This document shows positions 1 to 4,771 of a DNA stretch of 5,413 nt, one piece after another (the stretch's first letter is position 1; each line of letters begins with the position of its first letter). The DNA comes from Actinomycetes bacterium. GTDB taxonomy: Bacteria; Planctomycetota; Phycisphaerae; JAACET01. Location of the stretch: contig DAOVKO010000147.1 in the NCBI GenBank assembly GCA_030631725.1, positions 1 through 5,413 of the forward strand, read 5' to 3'. The notes below the pieces were generated by a model. It was not told where the DNA came from. It ran no database searches and saw only the letters and a list, made by a program, of their open reading frames with translations. The position numbers were made by a program, and so were the translations under genes.

Positions 1-310
1 CAGGACGAGAGTGCGGATCGGTAAGGGGCAACTCATCCAGGGAATTCAAAAGGTTGGCAAAACTGGAGGGGGCCAAGTTGGCCAAGCGGGGGACGAAGAC
101 AGTTTCGATGGCCTTGGCAGCAGAGTCGAGGGTCTCGCCGGAAACATAGGTTCGAGCTATGGCCTCGCCGTAACCAGTGGTGCCGTCGGAAAGGACGGCG
201 ATGACAATGAGATTCTCAGAGACGTCCCGCTGAGCTGCGGCATGGCGAAAGCGAGAGCGAAAGGGTATACTAAGAGCAAGGACTTCCAAAGATACCAAGC
301 GTGCAGGCAT
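1..310 (-). CDS. Enolase-superfamily enzyme (mandelate racemase/muconate lactonizing type), N-terminal part, runs off left edge
   Basis: Reading the minus strand from the ATG at 310 gives 103 open codons with no stop before the edge. The product has the N-terminal capping-domain pattern of this superfamily: IPFRSRFRHAAAQR (residues 15-28), the strand ENLIVIAVLSDG (32-43), then GYGEAIARTYVSGET (46-60), whose G-x-GE...R-x-YV-x-GE pattern recurs in muconate cycloisomerase, dipeptide epimerase and o-succinylbenzoate synthase relatives. In the family this domain covers the active site and sets substrate specificity. The catalytic barrel with the metal-binding Asp/Glu residues and the Lys acid/base lies outside the window, so the reaction cannot be named. 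An in-frame TAG directly precedes the ATG (314-312), so no earlier start exists. The only purine-rich ribosome-site candidate (GGAGG, 336-332) is about 21 bases away, which is too far. Codons end mostly in C or T, unlike the + strand genes. Family fairly sure; substrate unknown. Confidence 0.8.
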   Translation of the reverse strand, partial: MPARLVSLEVLALSIPFRSRFRHAAAQRDVSENLIVIAVLSDGTTGYGEAIARTYVSGETLDSAAKAIETVFVPRLANLAPSSFANLLNSLDELPLTDPHSRP

Positions 311-380
311 AAACTACTGGTACTGTAAAAACCTCCGGGCGTCAAGGGGCGGGCAAACGGGGCAACAGGGAGCGAATGCT
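311..380. promoter_or_regulatory. Divergent intergenic region between the enolase-like gene and the cysteine-cluster operon
   Basis: This 70-base gap lies between two outward-facing start codons (ATG at 310 on minus, TTG at 381 on plus), so it should carry promoters for both directions. On the minus strand a TTGACG hexamer (345-340) matches a sigma-70 -35 box. At 17 bases spacing it meets TACCAG (322-317), a poor -10 box. On the plus strand no convincing promoter was found, although the gap is G-rich downstream of 330. The location is secure; the exact promoter elements are weak guesses. Confidence 0.4.
367..372 (+). promoter_or_regulatory. Ribosome binding site AGGGAG supporting the TTG start at 381
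   Basis: AGGGAG lies 8 bases before the TTG at 381, a normal spacing. It supports this non-ATG start over the next in-frame TTG at 408, which would remove the conserved-looking WYAEGL segment. An ATG at 376 is nearer but out of frame with the cysteine-cluster protein. Confidence 0.55.
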
Positions 381-803
381 TTGGGCAGAAAATGGTACGC
401 AGAGGGGTTGCACTTTGGGTGTGAGCAGTGCGGGCAATGCTGCACGGGTGATCCGGGGTACGTGTGGGTGAGCCGATATGAGCTGGGGCTGATAGCGAAG
501 TTTCTGAAGCTAAGCGAGATTGACTTGCGGGCCGGCCACATCCGGCGAGTGGGACTGCGGCTGAGCCTGAAGGAACGGCCTAACGGGCACTGCACATTTC
601 TGGAAGATGAAAAAGCCGGGCGAGTTTGTAAGATATATCCAGTGCGTCCGCTGCAGTGTCGGACTTGGCCGTTCTGGAATTTGAACCTGTCCAGCCAAAA
701 TAGCTGGAACCAGGCAGGAGTGAAGTGCCGTGGAATAAACAAAGGCCAATTCCACAGCTTTGAAAAGATCGAAGCAGAACGTACGCGTAAGAAATGGTGG
801 TAA
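381..803 (+). CDS. YkgJ-type CxxCxxCC cysteine-cluster protein, first of a tandem pair
   Basis: The 140-residue soluble protein starts at TTG and has the hallmark of the YkgJ / CxxCxxCC family (Pfam PF03692). The motif is C14-x2-C17-x2-C20-C21, followed by GDPGYVWVS (23-31), C71 in HCTFLEDE, C83-x-IYPVRP-x-x-C93 and C116. The eight cysteines suggest a bound zinc or iron-sulphur cluster. The biochemical role of the family is not established and I assign none. The WYAEGLHF segment just before the cluster is usual in family members as I recall them, which supports the TTG start. The C-terminus is basic (ERTRKKWW). The stop lies only 8 bases before the next gene, which carries the same cluster motif and a matching FLEDE segment, so the two are almost certainly co-transcribed. 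There is no signal peptide or membrane segment, so the protein is probably cytoplasmic. Confidence 0.85.
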   Translation: MGRKWYAEGLHFGCEQCGQCCTGDPGYVWVSRYELGLIAKFLKLSEIDLRAGHIRRVGLRLSLKERPNGHCTFLEDEKAGRVCKIYPVRPLQCRTWPFWNLNLSSQNSWNQAGVKCRGINKGQFHSFEKIEAERTRKKWW

Positions 804-811
804 GGTAGGAA

Positions 812-1309
812 ATGGACACGCTGCTGAAAGATATAACAAAAGCGGCATCGGATAGCAAGTTGTGTGGTATGCTGGCCAAACTATACAGGGAAGTCGAAGA
901 GCAGCTGGGGCAATTAGAGCTTGTTTGCAGGCGGTGCGGGAAGTGCTGCCGTTTTGGAGAATTCGGCCAGGAACTGCTGGCCAGCACGGCAGAAGTGGGG
1001 TATCTTTGGGCGTGGCTGAGAAAGCAGCCATCGAAGCTGAACAGACTTTTGGCAGGAAAGACCGAGTGGAGCCATAAGGTCTGCCCGTTTTTGGAGGATG
1101 AGAGCTGTACGGCTAGAGAGGCGCGGGCGTTGGGCTGTAGGGCTTTCTTTTGCCAAGCTGAGGGGTCAAAGAAAGAGCAGATGGAAAATATCTACGAGGG
1201 CTTTCACAAGCGGATTGGCGAGCTGCACAAGCAAAGAGATGTGAGCTATCACTATCTTGGGTGGGCAGAGGCGATGTCGGCGGTAAGGTCTTTTGTGGGC
1301 GGCAGTTAG
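812..1309 (+). CDS. YkgJ-type CxxCxxCC cysteine-cluster protein, second of a tandem pair
   Basis: This 165-residue soluble protein begins with an ATG 8 bases after the previous stop, with AAGG (802-805) as a weak ribosome site. An N-terminal helix of about 38 residues precedes the cluster C39-x2-C42-x2-C45-C46. It is followed by C91-PFLEDES-C99, then REARALGC109RAFFC114; an extra C18 lies in the helix. The C-terminal half (IYEGFHKRIGELHK, then SYHYLGWAEAM) looks helical and aromatic-rich. The spacing after the cluster differs from the first gene: here C91-x7-C99-x9-C109-x4-C114, there C71-x11-C83-x9-C93. The two are therefore different subfamilies rather than a recent duplication. The function is unknown; metal or Fe-S binding is inferred from the cysteines. 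The next gene, a transporter permease, follows after 49 bases with no visible terminator, so read-through is likely. Confidence 0.82.
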   Translation: MDTLLKDITKAASDSKLCGMLAKLYREVEEQLGQLELVCRRCGKCCRFGEFGQELLASTAEVGYLWAWLRKQPSKLNRLLAGKTEWSHKVCPFLEDESCTAREARALGCRAFFCQAEGSKKEQMENIYEGFHKRIGELHKQRDVSYHYLGWAEAMSAVRSFVGGS

Positions 1310-1358
1310 AAAGATACAGTTTACGGGGGTATTTGGCCGATAGGTTCTTTGGAGCATT

Positions 1359-2564
1359 GTGATCATGTGGCTGTGTCTGGCAAATATTTTACAACGAAAA
1401 CTGCGGGCAGCCCTCAGCGTCCTGGCGGTGGGTATAGGTATCGCCATGCTGATCGTACTGGTGAGCCTTTCGCGGGGCAGCATCGCCGAGGTGGTCCAGC
1501 GGTGGTCGAGCATAGAGGCTCAACTGTGGATTTTCCCCCGGAGCGTGGATGTGATAACGGCCAAGGGAGATTACATCGACGATCGGGTCATGGAGCAGAT
1601 ACGAGCGGTAAAGGTCAATGATGAGCCGATAGTATCGCAAGTGTTTGGGGTATTCAAAGCCAGTCTGCAAATGGCTGGTCAAGAACAGAGCGTCTGGGGT
1701 ATCGACCCTGACGAGTTGTCGGCGGTGACGGGTAAGCACAAGATTGTAACGGGGCGAGCGTTCGATGCGGACAGATATTTCAAGAAACTGGTGGCCGAAA
1801 AACGCCGCGGACGGCGCGACTACAATCCGGACAGTATAAGCGAGGGCGAGCTGGCCCGGGGACTGGAATTGATTATCGATCAACGGCTGGCGGAGGCGGC
1901 TGGTGCTAAAACCGGCGATACGGTAGCGATGCTGGGTAAAGAATTTCGTATCGTGGGGATTATTCAGACGGGGGTGCCGGCCCGGGTGCTGGCGCCGCTG
2001 GAGGTAATTCGCTGCATCAAGGGAGTGACTCGGGCGAGATCAACTTTCTACTTTGTCAAAATCAGAAAAGGTGTCGAGTCGGTGGCTGCACAAGAGGCAA
2101 TCGCCCAAGCGCTGCCATCGCTGCGGGTCGAGCGAACGGGGGCCTTTGCGTCTATACTGGGTGAGAGTGTAGCGATCGCAATCATAATCCCCGACGTGAT
2201 CTGCGGGATATCGGTAGTGGTTTCGTTCTTGTTCATTTTGCTGACGGTGTACACGATGGTGCTGGAACGGACCAAGGAGATTGCCATCTTGCGGTCGCTG
2301 GGAGCCTCGAGCGGTTTTATTTGCCGACAGGTGGTTTTTGAATCGCTACTGATATCGATCGGCGGTATCGCGGCGGGTACGGGATTGGCATACGCGGGCA
2401 AAGCGGTAATCGAAAGCATTTGGCCGCTGCTGACCGTGAATATCAGGGTCCAGTGGCTGGGATTGGCGATGGTGGTGGGCCTGGCGGGGGGATTGCTGAG
2501 CTCGCAGATACCGGCCTGGCTGGCGGTGCGGACGGATCCGCTGACGGCCTTGAACGTGGAATAG
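1359..2564 (+). CDS. ABC transporter permease, FtsX/MacB/LolC-type
   Basis: The 401-residue protein has the classic layout of this family. There is one N-terminal membrane segment (about 17-38), a large extracytoplasmic domain (about 40-270, MacB_PCD-like), then three membrane segments (about 278-300, 327-350, 364-385) forming the FtsX domain. The cytoplasmic loop ERTKEIAILRSLGAS (303-317) is the coupling helix that contacts the ATPase, and the end RTDPLTALNVE is the usual C-terminus. Family members do not pump by alternating access. They transmit force to periplasmic partners or pull lipids or lipoproteins from the membrane. A charged stretch at about 138-168 (rich in Lys/Arg) looks like an insertion in the periplasmic domain. 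The start is ambiguous: GGAG (1351-1354) is 4 bases before GTG 1359 and 10 before ATG 1365, a two-residue difference. The ATPase follows directly, so the pair forms one transporter. No membrane-fusion protein is adjacent. Substrate unknown. Confidence 0.9.
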   Translation: MIMWLCLANILQRKLRAALSVLAVGIGIAMLIVLVSLSRGSIAEVVQRWSSIEAQLWIFPRSVDVITAKGDYIDDRVMEQIRAVKVNDEPIVSQVFGVFKASLQMAGQEQSVWGIDPDELSAVTGKHKIVTGRAFDADRYFKKLVAEKRRGRRDYNPDSISEGELARGLELIIDQRLAEAAGAKTGDTVAMLGKEFRIVGIIQTGVPARVLAPLEVIRCIKGVTRARSTFYFVKIRKGVESVAAQEAIAQALPSLRVERTGAFASILGESVAIAIIIPDVICGISVVVSFLFILLTVYTMVLERTKEIAILRSLGASSGFICRQVVFESLLISIGGIAAGTGLAYAGKAVIESIWPLLTVNIRVQWLGLAMVVGLAGGLLSSQIPAWLAVRTDPLTALNVE

Positions 2565-2600
2565 AGTATACGTAACTTCTGTTATAGTAATGTGTTAGCG

Positions 2601-3272
2601 ATGCCTAAAATCGTTTTTCAAACCAGTGGGCTGCTCAAAAGTTTCCAGATGGGCTCTCTGGAAGTGCCGGTACTGCGAGGGTTAGATTTAGAAATCAGGG
2701 AAGGCGAGTTCGTGGCCATCATGGGTCCCAGCGGTTGCGGCAAGAGTACGTTGCTGCATGTGCTGGGATTGATGAGCTCGGCCAGCGGAGGAGAATTCAA
2801 GGCCTGGGGGCAGGACGTGGGGCGGCTCAGCCAGGCTAAGCGCACACAATTGCGGCGGGAGAGGATAGCGTTTGTCTTTCAACGATTCAATCTGCTCGGC
2901 GTGCTGTCGGCCTGGAACAATGTGGCTATGGCTTTGAAGATTCGCGGTGAACATCCAGACCACCAAGTGAGCGAGGCCCTGGAAGAAGTGGGGCTGGCAG
3001 AAAAAGTGCGGTTCAAGCCGGGACAACTGAGCGTGGGGCAGCAGCAGCGGGTGGCTATCGCCCGGGCGTTGGTTTGCAAACCTGCGGTTCTGCTGGCCGA
3101 TGAGCCGACGGGGAGCCTGGACTCGGAGAACTCGCGGACGGTGCTGCGACTAATGCGGCGGCTGCACGACAGCCGGGCTGAACAAACCACGATACTAATT
3201 ACCCATAATCCGCTGATAGTCGATTGCGCCGATCGGGTGCTGGAGATGATTGATGGAAGAATAAAAGAGTGA
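2601..3272 (+). CDS. ABC transporter ATP-binding protein, MacB/LolD family
   Basis: The ATPase partner of the preceding permease is 223 residues from ATG 2601. Its motifs are all present: Walker A GPSGCGKST (42-50), Q-loop Q94 in FVFQRFNLL, signature LSVGQQQR (143-150), Walker B VLLADEPTG (163-171) with catalytic Glu168, D-loop SLD (172-174) and H-loop His202 in ITHN. The early MGSLEVPVLRGLDLEI and the FNLL segment are typical of the LolD/MacB subgroup, which serves FtsX-type permeases. The signature has Val where Gly is usual (LSGGQ), a single-base difference (GTG at 3033-3035). The upstream in-frame GTG at 2592 would add three residues. Neither start has a recognisable ribosome site. A three-codon reading frame (ATG-TGT-TAG, 2590-2598) ends two bases before the chosen ATG, so coupled re-initiation is possible. 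The protein acts at the cytoplasmic face of the inner membrane. Confidence 0.92.
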   Translation: MPKIVFQTSGLLKSFQMGSLEVPVLRGLDLEIREGEFVAIMGPSGCGKSTLLHVLGLMSSASGGEFKAWGQDVGRLSQAKRTQLRRERIAFVFQRFNLLGVLSAWNNVAMALKIRGEHPDHQVSEALEEVGLAEKVRFKPGQLSVGQQQRVAIARALVCKPAVLLADEPTGSLDSENSRTVLRLMRRLHDSRAEQTTILITHNPLIVDCADRVLEMIDGRIKE

Positions 3273-3277
3273 AGAAA

Positions 3278-3352
3278 GGCACAGAGGCACACAGCAGAAA
3301 AAGAAACGAATAAGATAATTAGCCACAGATGAACACAGATTACACAGATGAA
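3278..3352 (+). repeat. Short-period CACAGA/CACAGAT intergenic repeat
   Basis: CACAGA-type units recur through this stretch. GGCACAGA (3278-3285) and GGCACACAG (3286-3294) form one pair. After a purine-rich spacer, CACAGAT occurs at 3324, 3334 and 3343, with 10- and 9-base spacing. CAGATGAA occurs twice (3326-3333, 3345-3352). It resembles degenerate ACACAGAT-type intergenic repeats that I recall from planctomycete and other environmental genomes; that likeness is from memory. It overlaps the first codons of the gene annotated from 3329, so that gene's start is doubtful. It is not a CRISPR: units are too short and there are no spacers. Confidence 0.6.
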
Positions 3353-4204
3353 GAAATAGAAATTGGCCAGGGGCGTAAAGAGATTGCGGATGCTACTCTG
3401 CGAAGCACGAGTTGCGAATTTAATGCTGCGGTTCCATCGCAAAGACTATTGAACCGGTTTTGGAAAGTGCTGACCGGCAAGCCTGAAGCAGATGATGAAC
3501 GGATTAATCTGCGGGGTTGGTTTGGATTTTTTCTGAGTTATATGATCCTGCTGGCAGCGGCAGTGCTGGTGGGTTTGCACTTAGTGGGGCGGGGCAGCGT
3601 GGAGTGGGGGATAGCCCTATGGGTGGTGGGGGCAATGATGTTTTACCTGTCGTTGTGCTGCAGTTTCTGTCCGCTGCCGACGACGTGGCTGATTTTGGCG
3701 GTGGGTTCGGGCAAGGCGTTAGGAGAGCTAATCGGGCCGGAATGGGCCAGCGTGCTCGACGCTGTGCTGGGGGGATTCGCCAAAGTGGCGGTGGTGGCTT
3801 TGCTGGGGGGATTGGCCACGACCATGGCCAACCTCAATGAATACCACATATCCACTTTTCTGCTGCGGTACAAGAATATCGGGAAGGTGCGGCAGAGCCG
3901 ACTGCACGAATGGGCAGGAAAATGGTTTAACAAGGGGCCTTTCGTCCTGCTGGCGACGTTCTGTTTTATTCCCATCCCGGTGGACGTGGTTCGCTGGCTG
4001 GCGATCAGCCATCGGTATCCTCGGGGGAGGTTTTTTGCAGCGAACATGCTGGGCCGAGGCAGTAGATATGCGTTGATGGCCCTGTTCAGCAACGCTCTGG
4101 GATTGGGGCTGTGGAGCATTCTGCTGATCCAGGCGGTGCTGGTGCTGATTGCGGCCAAACGTGTACTGCCCAAATTGTGGGCCAAAAGGAAGTCGAACAA
4201 GTGA
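3329..4204 (+). CDS. DedA/VTT-like multi-spanning membrane protein (start uncertain)
   Basis: The open frame gives 291 residues, with a membrane core from about residue 66 onward. Hydrophobic segments lie at about 66-88, 92-111, 141-165, 204-226 and 246-275. Two proline-bearing hydrophobic turns, FCPLPTTW (113-120) and FIPIPVDVVR (213-222), with a later LGRGSRY (241-247), match the pattern of re-entrant loops and Gly-Arg motif in VTT/DedA (SNARE-associated) proteins. Those proteins are linked to lipid scrambling or flipping in membranes. The charged loop 171-200 (YKNIGKVRQSRLHEWAGKWF) is also in keeping. The first 40 or so residues look non-native: the ATG at 3329 lies inside a CACAGAT repeat, lacks a ribosome site, and encodes MNTDYTDEE from the repeat. 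Other in-frame starts are TTG 3449 and GTG 3467, also without clear ribosome sites. The family call rests on motif shape, so it is moderate. Confidence 0.68.
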   Translation: MNTDYTDEEIEIGQGRKEIADATLRSTSCEFNAAVPSQRLLNRFWKVLTGKPEADDERINLRGWFGFFLSYMILLAAAVLVGLHLVGRGSVEWGIALWVVGAMMFYLSLCCSFCPLPTTWLILAVGSGKALGELIGPEWASVLDAVLGGFAKVAVVALLGGLATTMANLNEYHISTFLLRYKNIGKVRQSRLHEWAGKWFNKGPFVLLATFCFIPIPVDVVRWLAISHRYPRGRFFAANMLGRGSRYALMALFSNALGLGLWSILLIQAVLVLIAAKRVLPKLWAKRKSNK

Positions 4205-4219
4205 GAGTAGAGATCCGTA

Positions 4220-4251
4220 GTTAAGAGTAATGGGCTTGCCCCTTAGCTAAC
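4220..4251 (+). promoter_or_regulatory. Small hairpin just before the pilin-like gene
   Basis: GGGC (4232-4235) and GCCC (4238-4241) can pair around TT, or as GGG-CTTG-CCC with a four-base loop. Outside it, GTTA (4220-4223) can pair with TAAC (4248-4251). The structure ends at the ribosome site AGGAG (4252-4256). There is no T-run, so it is not a standard terminator. A role in translation control or mRNA end protection is possible but unproven. Confidence 0.25.
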
Positions 4252-4264
4252 AGGAGCATACATT

Positions 4265-4726
4265 ATGACAATAAAGGACCTTATTATCATATTGGTAATT
4301 TCTGTCATTGTGGTTGCGGTCGTTGTGGCCTTCCTCATTCCCGCTGTTCAAAGGGCAAGATTAGAGGCAAATCGGTCTGTTTCGGAGACAAGGATCAAAG
4401 GCATCGACACCACTTGTTATCTCTACGCTCAGGCGCACAATGGGCAGTGGCCGGATAGTCTTGAGGTACTGGTGGAACAAGATTACCTGCCAGCAGAATC
4501 ACTGGTGAATCCGAACCGGCCGGAGCTGAAGGTGGGCTATGTTTACATTAAGCCGGCAAGGCCACCGGACGAGCTGCCTAATGGGATAATGCTGTTTTAC
4601 GAGGCCTATGAGAAGTGGGGCGAGGGTGTTCAAACTGGCGTGGAGTTCATAACAGACGAAGCAGAGTTCAAGAAGCTACTGGCAGAAGCGGAGAAATATG
4701 CAGCCAGTGAAGGTGATGGAGATTGA
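4265..4726 (+). CDS. Membrane-anchored pseudopilin-like protein without a leader peptide
   Basis: The 153-residue protein has one N-terminal hydrophobic helix (residues 6-28) followed by IPAVQRARLEANR, as in type II secretion and type IV pilin-like proteins (usually ...LLPAL-x-RAR...). It then has a long helix and YAQAHNGQWPDSLEVLVEQDYLP (54-76), a GspG-like globular-domain element. The acidic C-terminus (SEGDGD) is probably disordered. The prepilin leader and the cleavage-site Gly are absent: AGGAG (4252-4256) sits 8 bases before the ATG, and an in-frame TAG at 4244-4246 rules out an upstream extension. The first residues MTIKDL mimic mature FTLIEL, with Asp5 in the place of Glu5. However, the helix-breaking Pro is at 26 instead of about 22, so the alignment is loose. 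The protein is likely inserted in the inner membrane with its globular part outside. It may not enter a pilus at all. Early codons end in C/T more often than in its neighbours. Confidence 0.72.
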   Translation: MTIKDLIIILVISVIVVAVVVAFLIPAVQRARLEANRSVSETRIKGIDTTCYLYAQAHNGQWPDSLEVLVEQDYLPAESLVNPNRPELKVGYVYIKPARPPDELPNGIMLFYEAYEKWGEGVQTGVEFITDEAEFKKLLAEAEKYAASEGDGD

Positions 4727-4756
4727 TTCGGTGTTGTCTGCGCTTGGGCGGGGCAC

Positions 4757-4764
4757 AAGGAGGA
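4757..4764 (+). promoter_or_regulatory. Strong ribosome binding site AAGGAGGA deciding the GTG start at 4772
   Basis: AAGGAGGA is close to a perfect anti-16S match, and its GGAGG core (4759-4763) lies 8 bases before GTG 4772. It is the best Shine-Dalgarno in the window and fixes the start of the LolA-like gene, despite an in-frame TTG at 4766 and an ATG at 4799. Confidence 0.8.
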
Positions 4765-4771
4765 ATTGGTA

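Noticed and set aside
11..328. Open frame on the + strand at the left edge
   Set aside because: It is antisense to the enolase-superfamily frame, which has a clear family pattern; the + strand product is Gly-rich with no recognisable domain.
2565..2600. Promoter for the ATPase (TATAGT at 2583-2588)
   Set aside because: No -35 box lies at the right distance, and the ATPase most likely shares the transcript of the permease.
3278..3352. CRISPR-like array
   Set aside because: Units are 7-10 bases at 9-10 base spacing with no unique spacers and no cas genes nearby.
2879..3442. Minus-strand open frame spanning the ATPase end and the repeat
   Set aside because: Its middle (ICVICVHLW) is the CACAGAT repeat read backward and the rest is antisense to the ATPase; it is a typical spurious prediction.
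4232..4241. Intrinsic terminator after the VTT-like gene
   Set aside because: The stem is only 3-4 pairs and no T-run follows; a ribosome site follows instead.
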